Part shown: in pieces, positions 7,120-15,316 of the stretch
Layout of the letters: each line of letters begins with the position of its first letter
Position numbering within the stretch: position 1 is the first letter of the stretch
Assembly (NCBI GenBank): GCA_902806415.1
Contig: CADCWN010000420.1
Span: 1-33,159, forward strand
Direction: 5' to 3'
DNA length: 33,159 nucleotides
Origin: an uncultured Thermomicrobiales bacterium
GTDB lineage: Bacteria; Chloroflexota; Chloroflexia; Thermomicrobiales; CADCWN01
Position numbers and translations under genes: made by a program
Notes under the pieces: generated by a model
What the model was told of the DNA's origin: nothing
What the model saw: the letters and a program-made list of their open reading frames with translations, nothing else
Database searches by the model: none

Positions 7120-9177
7120 TCAGCGGAGCCAGTGCGGGGTGAAACCGGCCTCGCGCAGCGCGGCGAGGACTGGCGCGGCCTCGCCATCGGCGGGCAGGGT
7201 GAGCAGGAAGCGACCATCCGCCAGGGGTTCCGGCACTGGCAGGCCAGCGCGCGCAAGCGCGGCGTGCAGGCGCTCCGCCGTGGCGGGGTCGTCGGGTCGG
7301 AGGATGAGGGCGCGCGCGAGGCGCACCCCGGCGTGGTCGCGGGTCCACTCGCGCAGGGTGAAGGCGACATTCTGCGGAAGCGGCGCGCGACCGCCGCGCT
7401 CCAGCAGCGTGACGATCTGGTCGAGGGTCAAACCCGCCGCGATCCCGCGCCGCACCGACGTCTCGCTGAGGCGATAGACGCTGGCCGTGTCGAGGCGCAC
7501 GAGATCGGCGATCGCGCCGAGCGCCCAGACGCGGCGCGGGATCGGCTGGAAGAGCAAGATCTCGAAGTCGGCCCCGACCGTCAGCGGTCGGTCGCCGATC
7601 GGCGACAGGCGCGGCTCGGGTCGCGCGCCGAGCAGCCAGGCACCCACCTCGGTCACGGCCACCACCGGGACGGTCCGCTTCCCCTCGCGGTGCGTGCCGT
7701 CGGCGAGCAGGCCGAGCGGCACCAGCGCGCCGAGCAGCGCCGCCTCGACCGCCGCCGTTGTCACCTCCTCGCGCGTCCCCGCCGGGCCGCTCGCCCGCGC
7801 GGCGTGGAAACTGCCGCCCAGCAACCCCGCGCGCAGCCGCGCGATCCGCAGGGCCAGGGTGGCGGCGTCGTACCACTCCCCGACGGCGCAGGCGCGCAAC
7901 TCTTCGAGGATCGCCGCGCGCGCGAGCGACCAATCGACATTCGCCAGTTGCAGATCGTCCTGGCTCGGCCCCTCGGGCCAGTCGGGTGCGGCACGCCAGC
8001 GCGCGAAGAGGGCCCGGGTCTGCTCTGGAAAGCCCTGACCGCGCCAAGGATCGAGCGCCGCCGCAACCACCTCGAACCGCTCCTCCTCGACCCGCACCAG
8101 CCCCGCATCCCGCGCCAGGTCGAGCAGCAGCGGCACGTAGCCCGGCCGCGCCCGACCCTCAGCCGTCGCTCCCCAGAGGGCCGGGGCGAGACGCCGGAGC
8201 GCGGTCGCGTTGCGCTCCTCGTCGCCGTCGCGCCATTCGAGCGCCCGGCGATCGAGGCGCTGGAGGATCGTCAGCAGATCCCAGGCGGCACCATAGGGGT
8301 AGCTCGGGCGCTCGGCGGGGATCGCCGCGATCGGTTCGAGCGGGGGCGGGGCATCACGCGGCGGTCGGCGCGGGGCGAGGACATCGCGCGGCACGATCAA
8401 CGCCCGGCCAGGGGGCGAGCCCTCCACAGCCTCCTCCCAGACCGGCCAAGCGAGCAGGCGGCGGTTGAGCGCGCGCGCGGCCTCGCGCAGGGTCGGCGCG
8501 GTGAGGTCGAGTTCGCCCGCCAACGTGTCGAGCGCGCGCCGCCCGCCGCCCTCGCGGATCGCGCCCAGGAGTCGCCCCGCATCGGGCGGGAGATCGCGCG
8601 CGACCGCCCGCCGCTGCTCCGGGAGATCGACGCGCGCCAGGATCTCGTCGATCAGCGCATCGCGCCCGATCGTGCCGGGTGTGACGCGCAAGCCCCACAC
8701 CTCGGCGGCCTCCTCCAACTCCGCCCCTTCGAGGGTCGTCAGCAGGGCGCGCAAGGGCGTCTCCGGCCCGATCGTCGGGCCGAGCAGTCGCTCTTCCTGG
8801 ATACGGCGGAAGGCGGTCGCCAGTTCACGAGGCAGCGCCAGGGCTTCGCCGTCAATGGCGATGATGCCGCACTCGCGCAGGCTCGCGATCGCCGTCGCGA
8901 CCTCCGCCGCCGCCGCTCCAACCTCGGCGGCGAGCGCATTCTGCCCCAGGTCGCCCGTCCCCGGCGAGGCGAGGATCGCCTCGACGATCGCCCAGTCGAG
9001 CGGGCGTAGCGCCGCGACCCGATCCCGCGCTACCCACGGATCGCGCATCGTGCGGTAGAGCTGCGCGACATGATCGGCGGCCGAGCGACCGGTCAGCGCG
9101 ACCTCCCAGCAGTCGGCGATCTGCCGCAATTCCTCATCATCGCGCGCCCGCAGATGGACCAGGAGGTTCCGTACCAT
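7120..9177 (-). CDS. helicase-associated-domain protein (XPB/Ssl2-like C-terminal domain), no ATPase core
   Basis: This 685-residue protein carries, near residues 530-610, the pattern of the XPB/Ssl2-like helicase-associated domain (Helicase_C_3). This runs from GADFEILLFQP through a YRLSETSVRRG block to VPQNVAFTLREW-like LPQNVAFTLREW. No Walker A or DEAD/DEAH motif is present, so it is not itself a helicase. The rest is predicted alpha-helical with several winged-helix-like segments (about 60-115 and 205-245). Actinobacteria and Chloroflexota encode similar stand-alone proteins, often annotated as DNA-binding or helicase C-terminal. It probably binds DNA or a partner helicase, but its function is unproven. 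The gene is convergent with the Mo-enzyme gene, with 140 bp between them. Confidence 0.75.
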   Translation of the reverse strand: MVRNLLVHLRARDDEELRQIADCWEVALTGRSAADHVAQLYRTMRDPWVARDRVAALRPLDWAIVEAILASPGTGDLGQNALAAEVGAAAAEVATAIASLRECGIIAIDGEALALPRELATAFRRIQEERLLGPTIGPETPLRALLTTLEGAELEEAAEVWGLRVTPGTIGRDALIDEILARVDLPEQRRAVARDLPPDAGRLLGAIREGGGRRALDTLAGELDLTAPTLREAARALNRRLLAWPVWEEAVEGSPPGRALIVPRDVLAPRRPPRDAPPPLEPIAAIPAERPSYPYGAAWDLLTILQRLDRRALEWRDGDEERNATALRRLAPALWGATAEGRARPGYVPLLLDLARDAGLVRVEEERFEVVAAALDPWRGQGFPEQTRALFARWRAAPDWPEGPSQDDLQLANVDWSLARAAILEELRACAVGEWYDAATLALRIARLRAGLLGGSFHAARASGPAGTREEVTTAAVEAALLGALVPLGLLADGTHREGKRTVPVVAVTEVGAWLLGARPEPRLSPIGDRPLTVGADFEILLFQPIPRRVWALGAIADLVRLDTASVYRLSETSVRRGIAAGLTLDQIVTLLERGGRAPLPQNVAFTLREWTRDHAGVRLARALILRPDDPATAERLHAALARAGLPVPEPLADGRFLLTLPADGEAAPVLAALREAGFTPHWLR

Positions 9178-9213
9178 CGCCCCTCACGGTCCGCCACAGA
9201 AGTAGAGATATTG

Positions 9214-9257
9214 TAGGCGGGCGGCTTCAGCCGCCCGCCCCACTAGCCGCCCGCCTA
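9214..9257. repeat. 10-bp GC hairpin with a third copy of its arm
   Basis: GGCGGGCGGC (9216-9225), loop TTCA and GCCGCCCGCC (9230-9239) form a perfect hairpin. The right arm recurs at 9246-9257, so two alternative pairings are possible. It lies between the Rid gene and the start of the XPB-like gene and resembles dispersed intergenic palindromes. Confidence 0.75.
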
Positions 9258-9289
9258 TCCCTCAACCGTCCCCTACCTCACCAGACTCC

Positions 9290-9673
9290 CTACTCCCCCG
9301 CCAGCGCGATGCAGGAGAAGGCGACCTTCGCGTCGGTCGGGACGCCGAAGCGGGCCGTGTGCCGCGCCGGGAGCCCGTGCGGGAAATGCTTCACGTACTC
9401 TTCATTGCAGGCGTTGTAATCCGCCGGGTCGGTGATCAGCATCGTCACCTGGACGACCCGCTCCAGGGTAGTCCCCGCCGCCCGCAGGATTTGGTCGAGC
9501 GTCGCCAGCGCCTCGCGCACCTGCCCCTGCGGGGACTCCGGGCGCGGGCGCCCACCCTCGGGGTCGTGCGGCGCGCTGTGGCCCGACACGAAGACCAGCC
9601 CCGCCGCCTTCGTCGCCCTGCTGAATGGCACCGGTCGCGCCCCCAGTTCCGGGGGATTGATGAACTCGATCAT
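9290..9673 (-). CDS. Rid family (YjgF/YER057c/UK114) protein
   Basis: A 127-residue Rid-family protein of usual length, normally a homotrimer. Archetypal RidA hydrolyses reactive enamine/imine intermediates made by PLP enzymes. Family blocks are visible: AGLVFVSGHSAP near the N terminus, QVREALATLDQILRAAG in the middle and PARHTARFG-VPTDAKVAF near the C terminus. Where RidA has the catalytic Arg just before LPKD, this protein aligns Gly (FG-VPTD). It may therefore belong to a Rid subfamily without imine deaminase activity. The start at 9673 is preceded by GGAGGAG at 9 or so bases. The alignment at the Arg depends on a one-residue gap and should be treated with care. Confidence 0.85.
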   Translation of the reverse strand: MIEFINPPELGARPVPFSRATKAAGLVFVSGHSAPHDPEGGRPRPESPQGQVREALATLDQILRAAGTTLERVVQVTMLITDPADYNACNEEYVKHFPHGLPARHTARFGVPTDAKVAFSCIALAGE

Positions 9674-9736
9674 CCCATGCTCCTCCGCTCACCCCTGCAC
9701 CGACGCCAACACCGCCCTATCCTACCACCAGCGGGC

Positions 9737-9757
9737 AAAGAAAAAGGCCCTCCGGGC
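9737..9757 (-). terminator. intrinsic terminator after rel
   Basis: On the minus strand GCCC-GGA-GGGC (9757-9747) is followed directly by CTTTTTCTTT (9746-9737). It lies about 70 nt past the rel stop codon and before the Rid gene, so the two genes are separate units. Confidence 0.7.
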
Positions 9758-9828
9758 GGACCGCTCGCTCCTCGATACCGTTCAGGCCAGGCAAAGTGTC
9801 GACGGCCCTTCTCCCAGGGCGGATCGGC

Positions 9829-12084
9829 TCACTTGTCGCCATCCGCCGCGAGGAGTTGCAGCGGCTCCCGCCCGTCGCGCATCACCTCGTAGACATCGCG
9901 CACATGTTCAAGACGGGTCAGGATATGCTGCAACTGCGGGATACTCGCGACCTCGATCGTCATCACGATCGTCACGCTGCGATCGGTGTGCGTGATCGTC
10001 CCGACCGAGAGGATATTAATCTTCTCGTCCGCCGCCAGCGAGGTGATGTCGCGCAGCAAACCGACGCGATCCCACGCCCCGAGGCGGACCTGCACCGGGT
10101 ACAGCGTTTTATCGCCGCTGCCCCAGGAGATTTGCGTCAGCCGCTCCGGTTCGCCGATATTGGCGATATTCGGGCAGTCGCCCCGGTGAACGGTGATCCC
10201 CCGCCCGCGCGTCACGTAGCCGATGATCTCGTCGCCGGGGATCGGCTTGCAACAGGGCGCGAGATTCGTCAGCAGATCGCCCACGCCGGTGATCTGGAAG
10301 CTGGCGCGCATCGGCTTGCTGGGGGCTTGTCTCGTCGGCAGGAGCGCGTCGCGATCGACGGGGGTGTCGAGCTTCCCGGCGACTTGCTGCGGCGTCACCG
10401 CCCCGTAGCCGATCGCCGCCAGGAAGTCATCGGTCTTGGCGTAGGAGGGGAAGTGTTTGGCGACCTCGTCGGCGCGGATCTCAAGGCCGATCCGCTTCAG
10501 CTCCTTCTCCAGCACCTCCTTACCCTGCGCGATATTCTCCTCGCGCCGCTGGCGGCGGAACCACTGGCGCAGCTTCTCGCGCGCGCCCGCCGTCGCCACA
10601 TAGCCGAGCGAGGGATTGAGCCAATCGCGGCTCGGCCCCGGCTTCGTCTTCGAGGTCTGGATGCGGACCACCTCGCCGTTCTGCAGCTGGGTGTTCAGCG
10701 GCACCATCTTGTCGTTCACCTTCGCGCTGACGCAGCGGTGCCCGACATCGGTATGAATCCGGTAGGCGAAATCGACCGGCGTCGCGCCCTTCGGCAGATC
10801 GATCACATCGCCCGCCGGGGTGAAGACGTAGATCATCTCGCGGAAGACGTCGCTCTTCAGCGACTCGACGAACTCCTGGGCGTCCACGACCTCGTCGCGC
10901 CACTCCATCAACTGGCGCAGCCAGGCGACCTTCGCCTCGACATTCGCGTCGCTACGCCCCGCCTCCTTGTAGCGCCAGTGCGCCGCGATCCCGTATTCCG
11001 CGACCCGGTGCATCTCCCAGGTGCGGATCTGGATCTCCAGCGGGCGCGCTTCGAGGGCCAGCACCGCCGTGTGCAGCGACTGGTACATGCTCTCCTTCGG
11101 TCGCCCGATATAGTCGTCGAACTCGCCGGGGATCGGGTGCCACTTCTCGTGGATGACGCCGAGCGCGCCGTAGCAGTCGCGGTTCTCATCCACGATGACG
11201 CGGATCCCGATCACGTCGTAGATCTCGTCGAACGACTGGCCTTTCCGCTCCATCTTCTTGTGGATCGAGTAGCTGTGCTTGCGCCGCCCGGAAATCTCCG
11301 CGCGTATCCCCGCCGCGTCGAGTGCCGCGCGCAATTCCTCGGTCACCCGCTCGATATAGCGCCCGTGTTCGGGGCTGTCCTTGCGCAGCTTCTGGTCGAT
11401 CTCGGCGTGCTTCTCCGGCTCCAGGTACATGAAGGCGAGATCTTCCAGCTCCGACTTGAACTGGCGGATCCCGAGCCGATTCGCCAGCGGGGCGTAAATC
11501 TCCATCGTTTCCAGCGCCTTGCGGCGCTGGCGATCGGGGTTGGTCAGGGGGGCGGAGCGCATGTTGTGGAGGCGGTCGGCCAGCTTGATCAGGACGACGC
11601 TGACGTCGTCGACCATCGCCAGGACCATCTTCCGCAGGTTCTCCGCCTGGGCCGCTTTCTCGCGCTCGTCCCGACCGTCGCTATCCTCGTTCTGGGCGAG
11701 CCGACTGGCCGTCTGGCCCAGTTTCGTGACCCCATCGACCAGCTTGGCGACCCGCGCGCCGAATTGGCTCTCGATCTCCCCCGTCGTCGCGCCCGTATCC
11801 TCGATGACATCGTGCAAGAGGGCCGCGGCGATCGTCTCGGGATCCAGTTGCATCTCGGCCAGGATACGTGCGGTGGCGATCGGGTGGAAGATGTACGACT
11901 CGCCGCTTTTCCGCAGCTGCCCGGCGTGCGCCGTCGCCGCGTAGCCGTAGGCGCGCTCGATCAGCATCGTATCGGTGCCCGGCATCTGCCGGCGCACGAA
12001 CGCGAGGAGTTCATCGAAATCGGGGCGACCCTCCACCGTCCAGTCGGTCGTCGCGGTGGCGGCGGGCAGCACATTCGCCTGCAT
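9829..12084 (-). CDS. rel: bifunctional (p)ppGpp synthetase/hydrolase RelA/SpoT
   Basis: A full-length (751 residues) long RSH enzyme that makes and degrades the stringent-response alarmone (p)ppGpp. The hydrolase HD domain is intact, with H67 and H91-D-V-I-E-D96. The synthetase domain (about 245-370) has the RRKHSYSIHKKM block and the EIQIRTWEMH motif. The TGS domain begins at VFTPAGDVIDLPKGATPVDF, then a helical region, a CCKPIPGDEI zinc-finger-type segment and a C-terminal ACT domain follow. Keeping both catalytic motifs indicates one bifunctional Rel, as in most non-proteobacteria. The start at 12084 has only a weak ribosome site (TAGGGAT). The gene is transcribed alone, with a -10 at 12208 and a terminator at 9737. 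Confidence 0.96.
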   Translation of the reverse strand: MQANVLPAATATTDWTVEGRPDFDELLAFVRRQMPGTDTMLIERAYGYAATAHAGQLRKSGESYIFHPIATARILAEMQLDPETIAAALLHDVIEDTGATTGEIESQFGARVAKLVDGVTKLGQTASRLAQNEDSDGRDEREKAAQAENLRKMVLAMVDDVSVVLIKLADRLHNMRSAPLTNPDRQRRKALETMEIYAPLANRLGIRQFKSELEDLAFMYLEPEKHAEIDQKLRKDSPEHGRYIERVTEELRAALDAAGIRAEISGRRKHSYSIHKKMERKGQSFDEIYDVIGIRVIVDENRDCYGALGVIHEKWHPIPGEFDDYIGRPKESMYQSLHTAVLALEARPLEIQIRTWEMHRVAEYGIAAHWRYKEAGRSDANVEAKVAWLRQLMEWRDEVVDAQEFVESLKSDVFREMIYVFTPAGDVIDLPKGATPVDFAYRIHTDVGHRCVSAKVNDKMVPLNTQLQNGEVVRIQTSKTKPGPSRDWLNPSLGYVATAGAREKLRQWFRRQRREENIAQGKEVLEKELKRIGLEIRADEVAKHFPSYAKTDDFLAAIGYGAVTPQQVAGKLDTPVDRDALLPTRQAPSKPMRASFQITGVGDLLTNLAPCCKPIPGDEIIGYVTRGRGITVHRGDCPNIANIGEPERLTQISWGSGDKTLYPVQVRLGAWDRVGLLRDITSLAADEKINILSVGTITHTDRSVTIVMTIEVASIPQLQHILTRLEHVRDVYEVMRDGREPLQLLAADGDK

Positions 12085-12207
12085 GAATCCCTACCCCGTT
12101 CCTTGATGGTGACAGCGGCGCCGGACGAGTCGTCGCCGGTTGCGCGATACCCGATGGTCCCCCTCGACCACCGCGCCACTGTCCCCGCATTCAGGGTTTC
12201 ACTTCGG

Positions 12208-12213
12208 AGTATA
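12208..12213 (-). promoter_or_regulatory. putative -10 box of rel
   Basis: TATACT on the minus strand between the epimerase stop and rel gives a 5' leader of about 118 nt. No convincing -35 hexamer is seen. Confidence 0.4.
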
Positions 12214-12238
12214 CCGCGCCACCGGTCGGGACGCCACC

Positions 12239-13180
12239 TTATTCCGCCGCGAGTTGCGCGCGCTGCCACGCGACTTGCGCGCGCAGCCCGTCGGCGGGGG
12301 CGATGCGCGGCGCGTAGCCGAGGTGCTCCCGCGCCTTGCCGATGTCGGCGAAGGTGTGGCGCTGGTCGCCCAGGCGCGCCGGGCGATAGCGCCGCTCGGC
12401 GACCCGCCCGGTCAACTCTTCCAGGGTCGTGATCGCTGCGTTCATCGAGATCGGCACACCGCCGCCGATGTTGTAGATCTCGCCCGCCCGCCCGTGCGCC
12501 AGCGCCAGCAGAGTGCCGGTCACGCCGTCGTCGATGTAGGTGTTGCCGCGCGTCTGCTCGCCGTCGCCCAGGATCGTGATCGGCTCCCCACGCAGCAGCG
12601 CGTCGATCCAGATGTGGTACGCCATGTCGGGGCGCTGCCCCGGCCCGTAGATCGAGAAATAGCGCAGGACCACGACCTGCAAGCCGAAGCTTGCGCCATA
12701 GGCCAGCGCCAGCTGCTCGGCGGCCAACTTGGTGATCCCGTAAGGCGAGACCGGGTTGAGCGGCGTCCGCTCGTCGCCGCACGCCTCCGCGCCGTAGACC
12801 GACGAGGTGGAGATTTGCACCAGTCGCCGCCGCTCGCCCTCCCCGGCGACGCGCAGCGCCTCCACCAGGCGCTCGGTCCCCTTCAGATTGCAGGTCATAT
12901 AGAGGTCGAAGAGATCCCAGCGATTCCCGGGCATCGCTGCCAGGTGGAGGACCGCGTCGGCGTCGGCGACGAGCGGCACCAGATCGGCCTCGCGCAGATC
13001 GGCCTCGACGAAGCGGAAGCGGCGCGCATCGCGCAACTGTGCCAGGCGCGCCTCCTTGATCGGTCGCGGATAATAGGGGATGAAGGCGTCGAGGCCGACG
13101 ACCTCGTGCCCCTCCCCGAGCAGCCGCGCGCAGACGTGCGACCCGATGAACCCCGCCGCCCCCGTCACCAGGACGCGCAT
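12239..13180 (-). CDS. NAD-dependent nucleotide-sugar epimerase/dehydratase (extended SDR)
   Basis: A 313-residue extended short-chain dehydrogenase of the UDP-glucose 4-epimerase/UDP-glucuronate epimerase group. The Rossmann motif is G7-A-A-G-F-I-G13. The catalytic set is S125/S126 with Y147-G-I-T-K151, and RYFSIYGPGQRPDMAYH is the usual substrate-side block. The start at 13180 follows GAGGGGAG with 8-nt spacing and begins directly at the Rossmann strand, in preference to an ATG 36 nt upstream. It probably supplies a sugar nucleotide for cell-surface glycans, but no glycosyltransferase is adjacent. The exact substrate is not readable. The next gene upstream on the same strand is 93 bp away and the two may be cotranscribed. 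Confidence 0.9.
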   Translation of the reverse strand: MRVLVTGAAGFIGSHVCARLLGEGHEVVGLDAFIPYYPRPIKEARLAQLRDARRFRFVEADLREADLVPLVADADAVLHLAAMPGNRWDLFDLYMTCNLKGTERLVEALRVAGEGERRRLVQISTSSVYGAEACGDERTPLNPVSPYGITKLAAEQLALAYGASFGLQVVVLRYFSIYGPGQRPDMAYHIWIDALLRGEPITILGDGEQTRGNTYIDDGVTGTLLALAHGRAGEIYNIGGGVPISMNAAITTLEELTGRVAERRYRPARLGDQRHTFADIGKAREHLGYAPRIAPADGLRAQVAWQRAQLAAE

Positions 13181-13273
13181 ACCATCATCTCCCCTCGCCC
13201 ATGCTCGCTTCGACACACCGTGATTGGCCGCGATAGCAACGTCCGCGTTCCAGGATGGGTGCGCCGCCTATCC

Positions 13274-14326
13274 TCACGCGGGCGGCGGCTCACCCAACCC
13301 CGCCCGCCGCGCGATCTCGCGCAGATTGTCCCATTCCATCCCGCGCGTGCCGTCCTCGATCGCGTGAATCGTGTCGAGGACGGCGTCATTGACCGGAGTT
13401 GGCACGCCGATCTCGCGACCCTTGGCGACGAGGACGGCCACCTGCATATCGACTTCGGTCTTGCGGCGCTTGATCCGCAGGTCGCGCCAGATCCCCATGT
13501 GCTGCTTCGGCGACCCGCGCATCGCCCCCGCGAGCGCGTCGAGCGATCGTTCGGCGGTGGCCTCCCGACCCGGCGCGAAATCGTTCGGCTCGAATTCGCC
13601 GATCGGTTCGAGGGGCGTGGCCTGGGTACTGGCGACCAGGTAGGCTTCCCGGGCGGCGGCGCGACAGACGATCCGCCCCAGCGGGTCGTCGAGGATCGTC
13701 GGCACCGGCGCATCGACGCAGGAGGCGGCGAACGCCAGCGCGCCGTAGACCAGCTTCCCCCAGAGGAAGCCCCAGATATTCGCGGTCGTCCGCGCGGGCA
13801 TGACGTGGGCCAGCGTCGCGCGCAACGCCTCGGCGCGCGGCGAGAGCCGCCCGTCGAGCTCGCCGATGAAGATCGTCTGCTCATTCCCGAGCTGGATCAC
13901 GCCCGGCTCGATCAGGTCCGCGCCGAAATGGACGAATGCGCCGACCGTCCGCTCCCGCCCGATCGCCTCCGCGATCACCGCCTCATTGAGCCCATTCTGC
14001 AGCGACAGGACGAAGCCGCCGGGGGCGATCAGCGGCGCGAGGTCGCCGATCGCCCCGGCGGTGAAGTGGCCCTTGACGCAGAGGAAGACCGCCCCGAGCG
14101 GGCCGCGCAGCGCATCCCTGGTGATCGCGGGCGGCCGGAAGGTGCGGTCGCCGCGCACGCCGGTGAGCCGCAGGCCACGCTCGTTGATCGCCCGCACATG
14201 CGCCGCATCGACATCGACCAGCGTCACGTCATAGCCGGCATCGTGCAGGAACGCGCCGACCGTCCCGCCGATCGCCCCCGCCCCGACAATCGTGATCGGC
14301 ACCCCGCGCAGATCGTCCCCGTTCAT
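13274..14326 (-). CDS. PanE/ApbA-family ketopantoate reductase-like protein
   Basis: A 350-residue NAD(P)H-dependent reductase of the PanE/ApbA family, longer than the usual ~300. It has the nucleotide-binding G15-A-G-A-I-G20 and the family lysine in LWGKLVYGALAF. In E. coli PanE the lysine is followed by two active-site asparagines (+4 and +8). Here those positions are Gly and Phe, so a real 2-dehydropantoate substrate is doubtful. A C-terminal helical domain continues to about residue 340. The start at 14326 is preceded by GAGGGGTGAGG. An upstream ATG in the same frame lacks a ribosome site and family homology. A different 2-oxo acid may be reduced. Confidence 0.85.
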   Translation of the reverse strand: MNGDDLRGVPITIVGAGAIGGTVGAFLHDAGYDVTLVDVDAAHVRAINERGLRLTGVRGDRTFRPPAITRDALRGPLGAVFLCVKGHFTAGAIGDLAPLIAPGGFVLSLQNGLNEAVIAEAIGRERTVGAFVHFGADLIEPGVIQLGNEQTIFIGELDGRLSPRAEALRATLAHVMPARTTANIWGFLWGKLVYGALAFAASCVDAPVPTILDDPLGRIVCRAAAREAYLVASTQATPLEPIGEFEPNDFAPGREATAERSLDALAGAMRGSPKQHMGIWRDLRIKRRKTEVDMQVAVLVAKGREIGVPTPVNDAVLDTIHAIEDGTRGMEWDNLREIARRAGLGEPPPA

Positions 14327-14541
14327 CCTCACCCCTCGCGCCGCGTGCGATCCGCCATCCCGAACGATGGTCCCCCAAACCTGACAATGATAGCGAAGGG
14401 CCACGCCCTGGTCTATCGTATCGCTCGATTGCCCGCATTCCCCCGCGCGCTCGGGCCGTGCCTCGTGAGACGAACCCGGCCACAATCGTTCTCATTGGCA
14501 TATGGAGTGCGGTGGTATGTAGGGTAAACCACGCCGGGCGC

Positions 14542-14547
14542 TACAAT
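14542..14547 (+). promoter_or_regulatory. putative -10 box of the CBS protein gene
   Basis: GC-TACAAT on the plus strand resembles the other -10 elements of the window. A start near 14554 would give a 60-nt leader carrying the GGAGGAAGGGG ribosome site at 14595-14605. Confidence 0.4.
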
Positions 14548-14614
14548 CCACTAAGCGTGCGGTCGGTTGCGCCCGGCGAGTCGCCCGTACAGGGGGAGGA
14601 AGGGGTACACGACC

Positions 14615-15079
14615 ATGATGGACATTCCGGTCAGCGAGATCATGACGCGCACGGTAATCACCGTGCCGACGACGATGCCGGTGAAGGAGATCGCGCAGAT
14701 CCTGGCCGACAAGCGGATCACCGGCCTGCCCGTCGTGGACGAGGATGAGCGGGTCGTCGGGATCGTCAGCGAACTCGACATCATCGGTCGCCAGGGCACG
14801 ACCGCCGCCGAGATCATGAGCGATCAGGTGATCAGCGCGACTGAGGGGACCGACGCTGAGGAGGTCGCGCACCTCTTCACCAGCCGCCGCATCCGGCGCG
14901 TGCCGATCTTGGCCGACGGTCGGCTCGTGGGGATCGTCAGCCGCTCCGACCTGATGCGCCTCTACATGACGACGCGCTGGGTCTGCGAACACTGCGGCTA
15001 CTTCGTGCGAGGATTCGAGCAACCGGAGTTGTGCCCGAACTGCCACTCCGATCGCTTCGTCCTCCGGCGCGACAACTGA
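14615..15079 (+). CDS. tandem CBS-domain protein with C-terminal zinc ribbon
   Basis: A 154-residue protein. Two CBS motifs (about residues 1-58 and 65-120) make one Bateman module, which typically binds adenosine nucleotides. Both show the VPV/LPVVD...VVGIVS pattern. The tail has C124-x2-C127 and C140-x2-C143, a rubredoxin-like zinc ribbon. This CBS plus zinc-ribbon layout suggests an energy or nucleotide sensor that contacts nucleic acid or protein through the ribbon. The target is unknown. ATG at 14615 (another is at 14618) lies about 9 nt after GGAGGAAGGGG. An inverted repeat starts 3 nt after the stop. Confidence 0.88.
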   Translation: MMDIPVSEIMTRTVITVPTTMPVKEIAQILADKRITGLPVVDEDERVVGIVSELDIIGRQGTTAAEIMSDQVISATEGTDAEEVAHLFTSRRIRRVPILADGRLVGIVSRSDLMRLYMTTRWVCEHCGYFVRGFEQPELCPNCHSDRFVLRRDN

Positions 15080-15081
15080 GT

Positions 15082-15182
15082 GCGGAACGGGGAACACGGA
15101 ACGCGGAATTTGCGTGGTAGGACGGGCGAGAGCGCTGGCAATCCCGCAGCCCCTATTCCGCGTTCCCCGTTCCGCCTTCCGC
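15082..15182. repeat. inverted repeat with GGAAC-type 7-nt units
   Basis: The left arm 15082-15109 and the right arm 15155-15182 are each 28 nt and match at 24 of 28 positions as inverted repeats. Each is built of GGAACNN heptads ending in GCGGAAT. The 45-nt centre holds no gene. It starts 3 nt after the CBS gene stop and has the same architecture as the repeats at 4567, 23052 and 31852. Confidence 0.85.
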
Positions 15183-15195
15183 CCTTGATTGGGGC

Positions 15196-15224
15196 TTGAC
15201 AAGATGTACGTACGGTGGTAACCT
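15196..15224 (+). promoter_or_regulatory. strong promoter of a small RNA
   Basis: TTGACA (15196-15201), a 17-nt spacer and TAACCT (15219-15224) form a near-consensus promoter on the plus strand. The start is predicted near 15231. Confidence 0.7.
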
Positions 15225-15230
15225 ACTCGT

Positions 15231-15300
15231 GGCGGGTCACACTCCATCCTCCCTCCTTTGGCCCCTGGACTGTTGGCGGCAGTCCAGGGGCTCTCTCTTT
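15231..15300 (+). ncRNA. candidate ~70-nt small regulatory RNA with anti-Shine-Dalgarno motif
   Basis: Between a good promoter and an intrinsic terminator there is only room for about 70 nt, with no supportable coding gene. The unpaired 5' part contains TCCTCCCTCCTTT (15247-15259), which is complementary to Shine-Dalgarno sequences such as AAAGGAGG. The 3' half is the terminator stem. The next gene is convergent, so this is not a leader. Known CU-rich sRNAs block ribosome binding of target mRNAs, and the same is inferred here. A GTG-started peptide is possible but lacks a ribosome site. Confidence 0.55.
15261..15300 (+). terminator. intrinsic terminator of the small RNA
   Basis: A perfect 11-bp stem (15261-15271 with 15281-15291) and a 9-nt loop are followed by TCTCTCTTT. 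Confidence 0.75.
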
Positions 15301-15316
15301 GCCCCGCGCGTGATCA

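Noticed and set aside
7066..9009. 647-codon plus-strand frame antisense to the XPB-like gene
   Set aside because: Antisense shadow with Arg/Gln/Glu-rich sequence and no motif.
9796..12432. 878-codon plus-strand frame antisense to rel
   Set aside because: Reads antisense to an unmistakable Rel; composition dominated by Arg, Asp, Leu and His as usual for antisense frames in GC-rich DNA.
15229..15300. Leader peptide with two Trp codons (LLWPLDCW) as a trp-type attenuator
   Set aside because: No ribosome site and no biosynthetic operon downstream; the next gene is convergent.
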